A DNA stretch of 64,000 nt from Gammaproteobacteria bacterium (GCA_015487785.1 WFPC01000018.1:1-64000), one strand, 5' to 3'; positions 31,456-41,864 are shown, counted from the first letter of the stretch. A program made the numbers and translations. The notes: generated by a model not told the origin, from the sequence alone.

Positions 31456-33441
31456 ATGGACTACAGTTACCTCAACGATACCCTGGCCCTGCTTGCTGCC
31501 GCCGTGGCGGTGGTGGCGTTGTTTCAGCGTCTGCATTTGCCGCCCATTCTCGGTTACCTGGTGGTGGGGGTGGTACTGGGTCCCCATGGTCTGGCCCTGA
31601 TCGCCGACACCGAACATACCCGGGGTTTCGCCGAGTTCGGCGTGGTGTTTCTGTTGTTCACCATCGGCCTGGAGTTTTCCCTCCCGTTGTTGATCCGCAT
31701 GAAGGGCGCCGTGTTCGGTCTGGGCGGCGCCCAGGTGTTACTGACGACCTTGGTGACCACCCTGGTGGCGCTGTATTTCGGGCTCGAACTGGAGAGCGCC
31801 CTGGTGCTGGGGGGGATCGTGTCCATGTCGTCCACGGCGCTGGTGATCAAGCAGCTCACAGACCAGGTGGAGCTGCATTCCCGGCATGGCCGCAATGCTG
31901 TGGGTGTGTTGTTGTTCCAGGACATCATGGTGATTCCGTTTCTCATTCTGGTGTCCAGTTTCGCGGCTCCCACGGACGAGCCGGTGTTGATGTCTCTGGC
32001 CACGGCGTTGGGCGGTGGCATTCTCGCTCTGTTGCTGATCCTGGCCCTGGGGCACTGGGCGGTGCAGCCCCTGTTCACCGTGGTGGCGCGTTTCCAGTCC
32101 ATGGAATTGTTCACCCTGGCGGTATTGCTGGTGACCCTGGGGGCGGCCTGGATCACCCATCACATGGGTCTATCGCTGGCCCTGGGTGCTTTTTTCGCCG
32201 GCATGATGCTGGGGGAGACGGAGTTTCGTCATCAGGTAGAGGCGGAGATCCGGCCCTTTCGCGACATTCTGCTGGGATTGTTTTTCGTTACCATCGGCAT
32301 GCTGCTGGATGTGGGGCTGTTGCCGCAGATCTGGCTCCAGGTCGTGTTGTTGCTGGTGTGTTTGATAGCGTTCAAGCTGTTGCTCATCATCGGCCTGTGC
32401 CGCTTGGCCGGCTGGGACAAGGCAGTGGCCTTGCGCACCGGTTTGGTGCTGGCTCACGGCGGGGAGTTCGGTTTTGCCATTCTGGCCATGGCAATGAATT
32501 CCAGCATGCTGGATGCCGAGCTGGGCCAGGTGGTGCTGGCGGCGCTGTTGTTGAGCATGGCCCTGGCACCCATCCTGATCCGCTACAACGGGCGCCTGGG
32601 TGCCTTGCTGTTGCCCGGCGAGGTGGCCCAGAGTCGCGCGCTGATGCGCGAGCGTATCGAGCAGGCCGCAGAGGGCTTGCGCAATCACGTCATTATCTGC
32701 GGCTATGGGCGGGTGGGCCAGAACGTGGCTCATTTTCTCGACGAGGAAGGCATCGAGTATCTGGCGCTGGATCTCGACCCGGTGCTGGTACAGAATGCCA
32801 TCAAGGCCCAGCAGCCGGTCAGTTACGGTGATGCCGCCAATATCGAGCTGTTGCGGGCGGCTGGCCTGGAGCAGGCCGCGGCGGTGGTGATCAGTCTGTG
32901 TGACGTGGATACGGCGCTGAAGATCCTGCACAAGCTGCGCCTGGTATCGAAGGACATTCCCGTATTGGTGCGCACCGACGACGATTCCGAGCTGGAGCGC
33001 CTGCAGGCCGCCGGTGCCACCGAGGTGATTCCGGAGACCATGGAGGCCAGCCTGATGTTGTCCTCGCATCTGTTGCTGATGCTCAACGTGCCGGTCTCGC
33101 GGGTCTTCCAGCGTATCCGCAAGGCGCGGCAGAACCGCTATGCCCTGTTGCGCCGGCTCTTTCCAGGCGAGGAGGCCACGCTCAACACCACCGCCGTGGT
33201 CAAGCAGCTTCGTGCCATCGAATTACCGGCGCAGTTGGTGGCACCGATCCGGCTGGGCGATCTCGGACTGCCCGACAAGGGGATTTTGGTCACCGCCGTG
33301 GTGCAGAACCATGAACGCATCCAGTATCCTGACGAGAACCTGGAACTGCGAGGGGGGGAAACCCTGGTACTCTATGGTACGCCGGCGGCGCTGGATCAGG
33401 CGGAGCTTTCCATGTTGCACGAGGCGCTGGACATCGTCTGA
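31456..33441 (+). CDS. KefB/CPA2-type cation:proton antiporter with TrkA-N and TrkA-C domains
   Basis: 661 residues from ATG 31456. Residues 1-385 form about twelve helices of the Na/H exchanger (CPA2) fold, with F-T-I-G-L-E-F-S-L, S-M-S-S-T-A-L-V-I-K and F-F-A-G-M-M-L-G-E-T. Residues 400-520 hold an RCK/TrkA-N domain with the NAD motif I-C-G-Y-G-R-V-G-Q-N-V. The last 90 residues are TrkA-C. It likely exports K+ or Na+ in exchange for protons under nucleotide control. A glutathione-sensing KefC-type site cannot be confirmed. phoB follows 87 bp later and has its own Pho box. Confidence 0.92.
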   Translation: MDYSYLNDTLALLAAAVAVVALFQRLHLPPILGYLVVGVVLGPHGLALIADTEHTRGFAEFGVVFLLFTIGLEFSLPLLIRMKGAVFGLGGAQVLLTTLVTTLVALYFGLELESALVLGGIVSMSSTALVIKQLTDQVELHSRHGRNAVGVLLFQDIMVIPFLILVSSFAAPTDEPVLMSLATALGGGILALLLILALGHWAVQPLFTVVARFQSMELFTLAVLLVTLGAAWITHHMGLSLALGAFFAGMMLGETEFRHQVEAEIRPFRDILLGLFFVTIGMLLDVGLLPQIWLQVVLLLVCLIAFKLLLIIGLCRLAGWDKAVALRTGLVLAHGGEFGFAILAMAMNSSMLDAELGQVVLAALLLSMALAPILIRYNGRLGALLLPGEVAQSRALMRERIEQAAEGLRNHVIICGYGRVGQNVAHFLDEEGIEYLALDLDPVLVQNAIKAQQPVSYGDAANIELLRAAGLEQAAAVVISLCDVDTALKILHKLRLVSKDIPVLVRTDDDSELERLQAAGATEVIPETMEASLMLSSHLLLMLNVPVSRVFQRIRKARQNRYALLRRLFPGEEATLNTTAVVKQLRAIELPAQLVAPIRLGDLGLPDKGILVTAVVQNHERIQYPDENLELRGGETLVLYGTPAALDQAELSMLHEALDIV

Positions 33442-33463
33442 CGAGGAGAGCCGCGAAAATTGC

Positions 33464-33483
33464 AATGTCATGAAAATGTAACA
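33464..33483 (+). promoter_or_regulatory. Candidate Pho box upstream of phoB
   Basis: AATGTCATGAAAATGTAACA fits two PhoB direct half-sites (CTGTCAT-like plus ATGTAAC) separated by four bases, 45 bp upstream of phoB. It suggests autoregulation of phoBR. Confidence 0.65.
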
Positions 33484-33528
33484 AAATGCCGATTCAATAA
33501 GTGGGCGGGTCAACGATGAGACAATGCC

Positions 33529-34215
33529 ATGGGTGCAACGATATTACTGGTGGAAGACGAGGAGGCCATCCGCGAAATGACGGCTTTCAGCCTGGCGCAG
33601 GCCGGTTTCGACATCGAGGAGGCCGCCGATGCCCAGCAGGCGGTGACTTGCCTGGCCGAGCGGCGGCCGGATCTGATCCTGCTGGACTGGATGTTGCCTG
33701 ACATCAGCGGTATCGAGCTGGCCCGGCGTTTCAAGCGCGAGGATTTGACGCGCGATATTCCGCTCATTATGCTCACCGCACGGGGGGAAGAAGACGAAAA
33801 GCTGCGCGGATTCGATGCCGGCGCCGACGATTACATCACCAAACCCTTTTCCCCCAAGGAACTGATCGCACGAATCAAGGCCGTGCTGCGTCGCAGCAGC
33901 GGCCTCAACGGCGAGGTGGTGAGCCTTGGTGGCCTGGAATTGGACGAGGGCGCACACCGTATTTTCGCTAACGGGCGGCCGGTGGACATGGGGCCGACGG
34001 AATACCGTCTGCTGAGTTTCTTCATGCGGCATCCCGAGCGGGTCTACAGCCGGGGACAATTGCTGGACCGGGTATGGGGCAGTAATGTCTATGTGGAAGA
34101 ACGCACCGTCGATGTACACATTCGCCGCTTGCGCAAGGCGCTGGAGGCCCATGGCCTGGCCCGTGTCATCCAGACAGTGCGGGGCGCGGGCTATCGTTTT
34201 TCCGCCCAGGAGTGA
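33529..34215 (+). CDS. phoB: Phosphate regulon response regulator
   Basis: 228 residues. Receiver domain 1-120 with E-D-E-E near 9-12, phospho-acceptor Asp in [10 protein letters not shown], Thr in M-L-T-A-R-G and Lys in [11 protein letters not shown]. OmpR-type winged helix 130-228 with [23 protein letters not shown] and [11 protein letters not shown]. Directly followed by phoR; binds the Pho boxes seen before pstS and pstC. Confidence 0.97.
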   Translation: MGATILLVEDEEAIREMTAFSLAQAGFDIEEAADAQQAVTCLAERRPDLILLDWMLPDISGIELARRFKREDLTRDIPLIMLTARGEEDEKLRGFDAGADDYITKPFSPKELIARIKAVLRRSSGLNGEVVSLGGLELDEGAHRIFANGRPVDMGPTEYRLLSFFMRHPERVYSRGQLLDRVWGSNVYVEERTVDVHIRRLRKALEAHGLARVIQTVRGAGYRFSAQE

Positions 34216-34217
34216 AA

Positions 34218-35537
34218 ATGGCTGGCCGGCACGGCACTGAGTATTGGCGCCTGGCTGGTATCGCCTTGCCGGCGCTGTTGCTGGGTGCCCTGCTGGGGAT
34301 GCCGGGCTGGGGCCTGGCATTGGGTCTGCTGGCCTACCTGATCTACCATTTGCGCAACTTGGCCCGCCTGCGGGACTGGCTGGACAATCATCACCAGGCC
34401 GAGCCTCCCGAGGCCGGGGGCTTGTGGGGCGAGGTGTTCAACCATATCCATCATCTGCAGCAGCGCAACAAGAAGCAGAAGCGCAAGCTGGCCAATGCCC
34501 TGAGCCGGTTCCAGCAAGTGGCCACCGCCTTGCCCGATGCCACCATCATTCTGCGCGAGACCGGCGAAATCGAATGGTGTAACGAGGCGGCCAAGCGCCT
34601 GCTGGGGCTGCGCACCCCGCAGGATATCGGCAATCACATCACCAACCTGATTCGTACCCCGGCTTTTTTCCACTATCTCAATCACGAGGACTTCAGCGAA
34701 CCACTGGAGATGCCCTCGCCGGTCAACAGCGACATCAACCTGGCCATACGCGTGATTCCCTATGGCCGTTCCCTGCGCCTGATGCTGGCCCGCGACATGA
34801 CCCGGGTACAGCGCCTGGAGCAGACCCGCCGGGTATTCGTGGCCAATGTGTCCCATGAGTTGCGTACCCCCCTGACGGTGATCAATGGGTATCTGGAGAG
34901 TCTCGCCGATAGTGAGGAGGCGGTTCTCAGGCCCTGGCGCAAGCCTCTGCAGCAGATGCAGCAACAGGCCAAGCGCATGGCCCGTATCGTGGACGAATTG
35001 CTGAGCCTGTCGCGACTGGAGACCAAGCCGCCGCCGTTGCTGGAAAAGGCCGTGGCGATACCGGCCCTGCTGGCCAATCTGAAGGAAGAAGCGCGCATTC
35101 TTTCCGGTGAGCGAAAACACGATATCCGTTTCGAGGTGGACGAGAGCCTCTGGCTCAAGGGTGCCGCCGACGAGCTGGAAAGCGCTTTTTCCAACCTGTT
35201 GTCCAATGCCATTCGTTATACCCCGGCCGGGGGGCGTATCGAGGTGCGCTGGTACCAGGACGACACGGGGGCCCACTTCGAGGTACAGGACAGCGGAGTG
35301 GGCATTGCCAGCGAGGATATTCCCAAACTCACCGAGCGTTTCTACCGGGTCGATATCGCCCGCTCCCGGGCCACCGGTGGCACCGGACTGGGGCTGGCCA
35401 TCGTCAAGCACGTGGTCAACCGTCATGGTGCCAGCCTGCGTATCGAGAGCACGGTGGGAGAGGGCAGCCTGTTCGCCTGTGATTTCCCTTCCCGGCTGGT
35501 CAGCCGGGCCGTGACAAAAGCCGCCGCGCTGTCATAA
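34218..35537 (+). CDS. phoR: Phosphate regulon sensor histidine kinase
   Basis: 439 residues from ATG 34218, with AGGAG five bases upstream. Two N-terminal TM helices (about 10-45), a charged linker (N-K-K-Q-K-R-K-L-A), a PAS domain (about 90-200), HisKA with V-S-H-E-L-R-T-P-L-T-V, and HATPase_c with N-L-L-S-N-A-I-R-Y-T-P, D-S-G-V-G-I and G-G-T-G-L-G-L-A-I-V. No large periplasmic sensor, as normal for PhoR, which reads the PstSCAB-PhoU complex. The first Pho box of pstS overlaps its stop codon. Confidence 0.97.
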   Translation: MAGRHGTEYWRLAGIALPALLLGALLGMPGWGLALGLLAYLIYHLRNLARLRDWLDNHHQAEPPEAGGLWGEVFNHIHHLQQRNKKQKRKLANALSRFQQVATALPDATIILRETGEIEWCNEAAKRLLGLRTPQDIGNHITNLIRTPAFFHYLNHEDFSEPLEMPSPVNSDINLAIRVIPYGRSLRLMLARDMTRVQRLEQTRRVFVANVSHELRTPLTVINGYLESLADSEEAVLRPWRKPLQQMQQQAKRMARIVDELLSLSRLETKPPPLLEKAVAIPALLANLKEEARILSGERKHDIRFEVDESLWLKGAADELESAFSNLLSNAIRYTPAGGRIEVRWYQDDTGAHFEVQDSGVGIASEDIPKLTERFYRVDIARSRATGGTGLGLAIVKHVVNRHGASLRIESTVGEGSLFACDFPSRLVSRAVTKAAALS

Positions 35538-35568
35538 AACGGTCATCTTTGTGTAATAAAACAGTCAT
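35529..35568 (+). promoter_or_regulatory. Tandem Pho boxes upstream of pstS
   Basis: Box 1 is CTGTCATAAAACGGTCAT (35529-35546); box 2 is TGTAATAAAACAGTCAT (35552-35568), 22-23 bp apart, two helical turns. Both match the CTGTCAT-A4-CTGTCAT form. They lie 55-95 bp upstream of pstS. Confidence 0.9.
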
Positions 35569-35622
35569 CGTTGTTGCCCATACTCGGTGCACACATTTAC
35601 ACTAGAGACTAGGAGAGAGTTC

Positions 35623-36600
35623 ATGAAACCTGCACGCATGCTCGCCGCCCTCGGCCTGACATTGGGTCTGGGGCTTGCCGGCCAGGCCGGTGCCGTCACC
35701 CAGCTCGACCCCAAGCTGCCCGAATACCATCGCGCCAGCGGTGTTTCCGGCAATCTTTCCAGCGTCGGCTCGGATACCCTGGCCAACCTGATGACCCTGT
35801 GGGCGGAAGAATTCAAGCGGGTCTATCCCAACGTCAACATTCAGATCCAGGCTGCCGGTTCATCCACGGCGCCGCCCGCGCTCACCGAAGGCACCGCTAA
35901 TCTGGGGCCCATGAGTCGCAAGATGAAGAGCAAGGAAATCGAGGCCTTCGAACGGCGCCATGGCTACAAGCCCACCGCCATTCCAGTGGCCATCGATGCC
36001 CTGGCGGTCTATGTGCACAAGGACAATCCCATAGAAGGCCTGACCATTCCCCAGGTCGACGCCATTTTTTCCTCCACCCGCAAGTGTGGCTACCGTGAGG
36101 ACATCACCAAATGGGGCCAACTGGGCCTGGGCGGTAGCTGGAAAAATCGTCGCATCCAGTTGTTCGGACGCAATTCGGTTTCCGGAACCTATGGTTACTT
36201 CAAGAAAAAAGCCCTGTGCAAGGGGGATTACAAGAACACGGTCAACGAGCAACCCGGTTCGGCCTCGGTGGTGCAGTCGGTATCGGCCTCGCTCAATGGT
36301 ATCGGCTATTCCGGCATCGGTTACAAGACCTCGGGTGTGCGCGCGGTACCCCTGGCCAAGAAACCCGGCAAGCCCTTTGTCGCCGCCACCCCCGAGAATG
36401 CCGTCAAGGGCCGTTATCCCCTGTCGCGTTCTCTCTATGTCTATGTGAACAAACATCCCAACAGGCCCTTGCCGCCGCTGGAGCGGGAATTCATCAAGCT
36501 GGTGTTGTCCAAGACCGGCCAGCAGGTGGTGATCAAGGACGGTTATATCCCCTTGCCGGCCAAGGAGGTCAACAAGGTGCTGAAAAAACTGGAACGCTGA
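35623..36600 (+). CDS. pstS: Periplasmic phosphate-binding protein
   Basis: 325 residues from ATG 35623 (AGGAGAGAG upstream). Signal peptide 1-25 (L-G-L-A-G-Q-A-G-A). The mature part has phosphate-site blocks [29 protein letters not shown] and [12 protein letters not shown]. It is the Pseudomonas-like PstS rather than the E. coli one. A strong terminator follows, so pstS can be made in excess over the transporter. Confidence 0.95.
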   Translation: MKPARMLAALGLTLGLGLAGQAGAVTQLDPKLPEYHRASGVSGNLSSVGSDTLANLMTLWAEEFKRVYPNVNIQIQAAGSSTAPPALTEGTANLGPMSRKMKSKEIEAFERRHGYKPTAIPVAIDALAVYVHKDNPIEGLTIPQVDAIFSSTRKCGYREDITKWGQLGLGGSWKNRRIQLFGRNSVSGTYGYFKKKALCKGDYKNTVNEQPGSASVVQSVSASLNGIGYSGIGYKTSGVRAVPLAKKPGKPFVAATPENAVKGRYPLSRSLYVYVNKHPNRPLPPLEREFIKLVLSKTGQQVVIKDGYIPLPAKEVNKVLKKLER

Positions 36601-36605
36601 GTTCG

Positions 36606-36629
36606 AAAGGCCCCGTAATGGGGCCTTTT
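36606..36629 (+). terminator. Terminator after pstS
   Basis: AAAGGCCCC and GGGGCCTTTT form the stem around GTAAT, 5 bp after the pstS stop. It would reduce read-through into the rest of the locus. Confidence 0.9.
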
Positions 36630-36645
36630 GTTTGACGGCTTGCTC

Positions 36646-37038
36646 ATGTATAAGCGCAGAGTACGGGTTTTGTTCCATGCCGCTTCGCCGGGCCGTGCCG
36701 TGCTCGCCTGTGCCCTGGCCCGGCGCCAGGCACCGCAATGGCTGGAGTGCCGGGCCTGTGGCGTGGATGCGATGGCGCTCGCTTGGTGGCGTGATAGCCT
36801 GGTTTTCCTGCAGCGGCCCGAGCGCCTGGGGATGTTGGACGAAGACGCGCTGCACTGGGCCGACCTGCTGGTGAGCCTGGACGAGCAAGTGGTTCCGCCG
36901 AATCTTCCGGCCTCCCTGCGCCACAAGCACTGGCCGCTGGATGACGCCTCGCTCGCCGTCCAGCTGGAGCGGCGTATTCGCGGCATGGTGGGCGGGTTGA
37001 GCATGATGAGCCGGCAGTCGCCTGTCACAATACTGTAA
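36646..37038 (+). CDS. Degenerate low-molecular-weight phosphatase/arsenate reductase-like protein
   Basis: 130 residues from ATG 36646. The N-terminus R-V-R-V-L-F-H-A-A-S-P-G-R-A-V-L-A-C-A-L-A-R-R follows the outline of LMW protein tyrosine phosphatases and ArsC2-like proteins (V-L-F-x-C-x-x-N-x-x-R-S), but the catalytic Cys position is His or Ala. H-W-P-L-D-D-A-S near residue 100 resembles the H-W-x-x-x-D-P block of the family. It is probably a binding protein rather than an enzyme. It sits between pstS and pstC, and its stop overlaps the first pstC Pho box. Confidence 0.6.
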   Translation: MYKRRVRVLFHAASPGRAVLACALARRQAPQWLECRACGVDAMALAWWRDSLVFLQRPERLGMLDEDALHWADLLVSLDEQVVPPNLPASLRHKHWPLDDASLAVQLERRIRGMVGGLSMMSRQSPVTIL

Positions 37039-37060
37039 TATTTCTGTCATAAACTGGCAT
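37022..37060 (+). promoter_or_regulatory. Tandem Pho boxes immediately before pstC
   Basis: CTGTCACAATACTGTAAT (37022-37039) and CTGTCATAAACTGGCAT (37044-37060) are 22 bp apart. The second ends 1 bp before the pstC ATG, so the start of transcription would fall inside or near the coding start unless the ATG annotated here is too early. Confidence 0.75.
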
Positions 37061-37061
37061 C

Positions 37062-39326
37062 ATGGCCAAAACAAGCACCGATAGCCGCGTTTTGCCCGAT
37101 GCCGATCGACTGATTCGTCGTCGGCACCGGCGTATGTTGCTCGATCACCTGGCGCGCTACGGCGTCGGTGTGGGCGGGGTGGGAGTGATCATTGCCATCA
37201 CCCTGATTTTCTTCTACCTCACCCTGGTGGTCCTGCCTTTGTTCAAGCCCGCCGACATGGCCGAGGTGGCGCAATATCCTCGTCCGGGCGATGCCACCAG
37301 TGAAACCCTGTTGCTCAGCATGGAGGAGCAGGCCGAGATTGCCCTGCGGCTGGATCGCTCGGGCAAGGTGGTGTTTTTCGACGTGCATGATGGCCGGGTC
37401 TTGCAGCGGCATGCGCTGGATGTGCCTCCGGATGTGCAGATTACCGCCTTTGCCCAGATGGAGCCCGGGGCCAAGGTGCTTGCCCTGGGGCTTTCCGACG
37501 GCGCGGTGCTGGTGGTCAAGCCCGAGTACGAGGTGAGTTATCCCGACGATCGGCGCCTGATCAGCCCCAAGCTGACTTATCCTCTGGGTGAGGAACCCAT
37601 CGCACTCGATCCCGCGGGCGAGCCCATTCGTGTTCTGGCGGTGCAGCACAGTGAAGAAGGCATCACCCTGGTTGCCGCCACTGACGCGCAGTTGCTGGTT
37701 TCGACCTTCGAGAGCGAGGAATCCCTGTTCGATGACGAAGTGAGTTACGAGCAGAGTGGCGCGAGCCTGGACTTGCCGCCCCATGATGTGCGCCAATTGC
37801 TGCTCGATGGCGAGCAGCGCCTGCTCTACGCGGTGACCGCCGATGGCAAGGTACATGCCTATGATGTGAGTGACAAGGAAGATCCGCGCTGGCTGGAATC
37901 GGTACAGTTGGCGCGCGGCGAGAAACTGGGACAGGTCCGCTTTCAGACCGGCACGATTTCCCTGCTGGTGCCCACCACCGATGGAGTGGTGACCCAGTGG
38001 TTTCCGGTGCGTGATGCCAACAACGACATCCATCTGCGCAAGATCCGCCGCTTTGAACTGGGCAATGCGCCCATGATCCTGGCGCCGGAGCATGCTCGCA
38101 AGGCCTTCGTGGCCGCCGACGCCCAGGGTCGGGTCACTCTGGTGCACACCACCGCCGAGCGTATCGTGCTGCAGCAGCAGGTGGGCCAGCAAGGTTTCGT
38201 GCAGGCGGCCATTTCGCCACGGGCCGATAAGCTGTTGCTGGAAACCGGCGACGGCAGCATCCATGTGCTGGACGTGGAGAACAAGCACCCGGAGATTTCC
38301 TGGAGTTCCCTGTGGGGCAAGGTGTGGTACGAGAACTATCCCGAGCCGGCCTATATCTGGCAGTCGTCCTCGGCCAGCAATGATTTCGAGCCCAAGTTCA
38401 GCCTCACGCCCCTGTCCTTCGGTACCCTCAAGGCGGCCTTCTACGCCATGTTGCTGGCCATGCCCCTGGCCATACTCGGGGCCATTTTCACCGCCTATTT
38501 CATGGCGCCCAAGTTGCGCCAGACGGTCAAGCCCACCATCGAGATCATGGAGGCCCTGCCCACGGTCATTCTGGGTTTTCTGGCCGGTCTCTGGCTGGCG
38601 CCCTTTCTCGAGGCGCATCTGCCGGGGGTGTTTTCCCTGCTGGTGATCCTGCCGCTGGGCATTCTGCTGTTCGCTTTTATGTGGACCCGCCTGCCGGGCA
38701 GCCTGCGCCATCGCATTCCCGAGGGCTGGCAACCCCTGTTGCTGGTGCCGGCGGTGTTGCTGCTGAGCTGGTTTGCCATCGCCGTGAGCCCGTTGCTGGA
38801 AACCACTCTGTTCGATGGCAACATGCCCCTGTGGTTGCACGAGCGCCTGGGGATAGATTTCGATCAGCGCAATTCCATCGTGGTGGGCCTGGCCATGGGT
38901 TTTGCGGTGATTCCCACTATTTTCTCCATTGCCGAAGATGCCATCTTCAACGTGCCGCGCCATCTTACCACCGGTTCGCTGGCACTGGGAGCCACGCCCT
39001 GGCAGACCTTTACCCGGGTGGTGCTGCTCACCGCCAGCCCGGGTATCTTCTCGGCGGTGATGATCGGTCTCGGGCGGGCCGTGGGCGAGACCATGATCGT
39101 GCTCATGGCCACCGGCAACACCCCGGTGATGGATTTCAGCATCTTCCAGGGCATGCGCACCCTGTCGGCCAATATCGCGGTGGAGATGCCGGAGTCCGAG
39201 GTGGGTAGCACCCATTACCGGGTATTGTTCCTGGCGGCCCTGGTGCTGTTCGCCTTCACCTTCGTGTTCAACACCCTGGCCGAGCTGGTGCGCCAGCGGT
39301 TGCGCCGCAAGTACAGTTCCCTGTAG
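37062..39326 (+). CDS. pstC: Phosphate ABC transporter permease, long form
   Basis: 754 residues. An N-terminal TM helix (about 27-55) leads to a large extracytoplasmic domain (60-420) with WD-like repeats (F-D-V-H-D-G-R-V-L-Q, D-G-K-V-H-A-Y-D-V), then six helices of a PstC permease. The permease signature is [14 protein letters not shown]. Long PstC proteins of this kind are usual in pseudomonads. Because the Pho box is 1 bp before this ATG, a leaderless mRNA or a start slightly downstream should be considered. Confidence 0.92.
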   Translation: MAKTSTDSRVLPDADRLIRRRHRRMLLDHLARYGVGVGGVGVIIAITLIFFYLTLVVLPLFKPADMAEVAQYPRPGDATSETLLLSMEEQAEIALRLDRSGKVVFFDVHDGRVLQRHALDVPPDVQITAFAQMEPGAKVLALGLSDGAVLVVKPEYEVSYPDDRRLISPKLTYPLGEEPIALDPAGEPIRVLAVQHSEEGITLVAATDAQLLVSTFESEESLFDDEVSYEQSGASLDLPPHDVRQLLLDGEQRLLYAVTADGKVHAYDVSDKEDPRWLESVQLARGEKLGQVRFQTGTISLLVPTTDGVVTQWFPVRDANNDIHLRKIRRFELGNAPMILAPEHARKAFVAADAQGRVTLVHTTAERIVLQQQVGQQGFVQAAISPRADKLLLETGDGSIHVLDVENKHPEISWSSLWGKVWYENYPEPAYIWQSSSASNDFEPKFSLTPLSFGTLKAAFYAMLLAMPLAILGAIFTAYFMAPKLRQTVKPTIEIMEALPTVILGFLAGLWLAPFLEAHLPGVFSLLVILPLGILLFAFMWTRLPGSLRHRIPEGWQPLLLVPAVLLLSWFAIAVSPLLETTLFDGNMPLWLHERLGIDFDQRNSIVVGLAMGFAVIPTIFSIAEDAIFNVPRHLTTGSLALGATPWQTFTRVVLLTASPGIFSAVMIGLGRAVGETMIVLMATGNTPVMDFSIFQGMRTLSANIAVEMPESEVGSTHYRVLFLAALVLFAFTFVFNTLAELVRQRLRRKYSSL

Positions 39327-39344
39327 GCGGGCGAGGAGAGTACG

Positions 39345-41006
39345 GTGAGTCGACGAACGATCAAGACCTGGTTCAACAGTGGCGACCCCTGGGTGTGGAT
39401 GACCGCCGCCGCGGTGAGCATCAGCGTGATCATGGTGGCGGGCCTGTTGTTGCTCATCGGCGTGCGCGGGCTGAGTTATTTCTGGCCGGCGGACATCCAC
39501 CAGATCGAATACCGTGACGATCAGGGCCGTATCGCCACCGTGATCGGTGAAATCTACGACGAAGAACAAGTACCCGCCGCACGTCTGCGCGATGCCGGAA
39601 TCAGCCTGCCGCCGGACCAGGAACTGGCTACCCGTTACCTCATCAAGATCGGGAATCGCGAGTTGCACGGGCTGGATTTCCGCTGGTTGTTGGCCGATCA
39701 CATGGTCTCCGATACCCTGCCGGCCGAGGTGTTCGTGGCCGAGCGACGGGAGTGGGGCAATTTCTACGGCTACCTGGTGGGAGTCAAGCAAGGCGGTCGC
39801 CTAGTGGACGGTGATGCCTGGCAGGCCTTGGCCCCGCGCCTGGAGCGGGCCCGTGCCCTGCAAGATGAGATCAGCCGGCTGGAAAAGAAGGAAATCGGCG
39901 CCATCAACTACCAGTTGGAGCGCCTGCGCCTGCAGCGACGCAAGCTGGAACTCGCCGGCGAGGACACGCCGGACAAGCTGGCCGAGATCGAGGTCGAGCG
40001 CCAGCAATTGCAGCAGCACTATCAGGATCTGCAGGCCAGGCTGAACCAGCTCTACGGGGATATCAAGCGCGACAGCCTGGTGGCTCGGGTGGCCGATGGC
40101 AGCGAACACGAACTGCCGCTGGCCAGCATCGTGGCCGTACACCGGCCCAATGCGCTGTCGTGGTGGCAGAAGAGCGGCCTGTACCTGGACAATCTGTGGC
40201 AGTTCGTCTCCGGCGAGCCTCGCGAGGCCAATACCGAGGGCGGTATCTTCCCGGCCATTTTCGGCACCGTGATGATGGTCATCATCATGTCGATATTCGT
40301 GACGCCCTTTGGCGTGGTGGCAGCGGTCTATCTGCGTGAATATGCCAGGCAGGGCGTGCTCACCCGCCTGATCCGCATTGCGGTGAACAACCTGGCCGGG
40401 GTGCCGTCCATCGTCTATGGTGTGTTCGGGCTGGGTTTCTTCGTGTATTTTCTCGGCGGCAATATCGATCGGCTGTTCTTTCCCGAGGCCATGCCGGCAC
40501 CCACTTTTGGCACCCCCGGTATCCTGTGGGCTTCATTGACCCTGGCCATTCTCACCCTGCCGGTGGTGATCGTGGCCACCGAGGAAGGCCTGGCACGGAT
40601 TCCCCGCAACATCCGCGAGGGCAGCCTGGCCCTGGGCGCCACCAAGTGGGAGACCCTGTGGCGCACCGTGATTCCCATGGCCAGCCCCTCCATCATGACG
40701 GGCCTGATCCTGGCGGTGGCCCGGGCTGCCGGCGAGGTGGCGCCGTTGATGCTGGTGGGAGTGGTCAAGCTGGCACCCTCGTTGCCGCTGGACGGCAATT
40801 TCCCCTACCTGCATCTGGACCGCAAGTTCATGCACCTGGGCTTTCACATCTACGATGTGGGCTTCCAGAGCCCCAACGTGGAGGCAGCACGGCCGCTGGT
40901 CTATGCCACCGCCCTGTTGCTGGTGGTGGTGATCATCCTGCTCAACGTGACCGCCATCATGATCCGCAACCGACTGCGGGAAAAATACAAGTCCCTGGAT
41001 CAATGA
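39345..41006 (+). CDS. pstA: Phosphate ABC transporter permease, long form
   Basis: 553 residues from GTG 39345 (GAGGAGAG upstream). TM helix at about 20-45, an extracytoplasmic region of about 240 residues with a coiled coil (170-235, rich in Leu, Glu, Arg and Gln), then the PstA permease core with [14 protein letters not shown] as the ATPase contact loop. The end carries [14 protein letters not shown]. Pairs with PstC. Confidence 0.93.
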   Translation: MSRRTIKTWFNSGDPWVWMTAAAVSISVIMVAGLLLLIGVRGLSYFWPADIHQIEYRDDQGRIATVIGEIYDEEQVPAARLRDAGISLPPDQELATRYLIKIGNRELHGLDFRWLLADHMVSDTLPAEVFVAERREWGNFYGYLVGVKQGGRLVDGDAWQALAPRLERARALQDEISRLEKKEIGAINYQLERLRLQRRKLELAGEDTPDKLAEIEVERQQLQQHYQDLQARLNQLYGDIKRDSLVARVADGSEHELPLASIVAVHRPNALSWWQKSGLYLDNLWQFVSGEPREANTEGGIFPAIFGTVMMVIIMSIFVTPFGVVAAVYLREYARQGVLTRLIRIAVNNLAGVPSIVYGVFGLGFFVYFLGGNIDRLFFPEAMPAPTFGTPGILWASLTLAILTLPVVIVATEEGLARIPRNIREGSLALGATKWETLWRTVIPMASPSIMTGLILAVARAAGEVAPLMLVGVVKLAPSLPLDGNFPYLHLDRKFMHLGFHIYDVGFQSPNVEAARPLVYATALLLVVVIILLNVTAIMIRNRLREKYKSLDQ

Positions 41007-41016
41007 GGTAGACAGT

Positions 41017-41850
41017 ATGAGCCAGACGTCTCTCACCCACGGAATCGATCTCGACGCCTTGCAGCGTTCTCGCGAGACCCCCTCGCTGGATAAGGAGGAA
41101 ATCTGCCTGCGGGTGGAGGGTCTCAACCTGTTCTATGGTGAAAAGCAGGCCTTGCACGACATCGACATGCAGATTCCACGCAACAAGGTCACCGCTTTCA
41201 TCGGCCCCAGTGGTTGCGGCAAGTCCACCCTGCTGCGCTGTTTCAACCGCATGAACGATCTGGTGGACGGGGTGCGCATCGAAGGCGCCATCAAGCTCGA
41301 CGGCGAGGATATCTATCACAAGTCGGTCAACGTGGCCGATCTGCGCCGACGGGTGGGCATGGTGTTCCAGAAACCCAACCCCTTCCCCAAGTCCATCTAC
41401 GAAAACGTGGCCTATGGCTTGCGCATCCAGGGTGTCAAGAGCCGCCGCCGGCTGGACGAGACGGTAGAGCGGGCCCTGCGCGGTGCCGCTCTGTGGGACG
41501 AGGTGAAGGACCGCCTGCACGAGAGTGCCATGGGCATGTCCGGTGGCCAGCAACAGCGCTTGGTGATCGCCCGCGCCATCGCCATCGAGCCGGAAGTCCT
41601 GCTGCTGGACGAACCGGCCTCGGCGCTGGATCCCATCTCCACGCTCAAGATCGAGGAATTGATCTACGAGCTGAAGGACAACTACACCATCGTCATCGTA
41701 ACCCACAACATGCAACAGGCCGCCCGGGTATCCGACTACACCGCCTTCATGTACATGGGTGAGCTGGTGGAAATCTCCGATACCAACAGCCTGTTCACCA
41801 ACCCGGGCAAGAAGCAGACCGAAGACTACATCACCGGACGCTACGGTTAG
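41017..41850 (+). CDS. pstB: Phosphate ABC transporter ATPase
   Basis: 277 residues. Walker [10 protein letters not shown], the PstB-specific C-F-N-R-M-N-D-L, the Q-loop [12 protein letters not shown], signature M-S-G-G-Q-Q-Q-R-L, Walker [15 protein letters not shown] and switch His in V-T-H-N-M-Q-Q-A. Extra N-terminal residues (1-30) precede the domain. 10 bp after pstA. Confidence 0.97.
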   Translation: MSQTSLTHGIDLDALQRSRETPSLDKEEICLRVEGLNLFYGEKQALHDIDMQIPRNKVTAFIGPSGCGKSTLLRCFNRMNDLVDGVRIEGAIKLDGEDIYHKSVNVADLRRRVGMVFQKPNPFPKSIYENVAYGLRIQGVKSRRRLDETVERALRGAALWDEVKDRLHESAMGMSGGQQQRLVIARAIAIEPEVLLLDEPASALDPISTLKIEELIYELKDNYTIVIVTHNMQQAARVSDYTAFMYMGELVEISDTNSLFTNPGKKQTEDYITGRYG

Positions 41851-41864
41851 GGAGGAGTCGCGCC

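Noticed and set aside
37047-39791. Very long open frame antisense to pstC (over 900 codons)
   Set aside because: It mirrors a clear PstC; the translation is rich in His, Gln and Gly without any fold, typical of antisense frames in GC-rich DNA.
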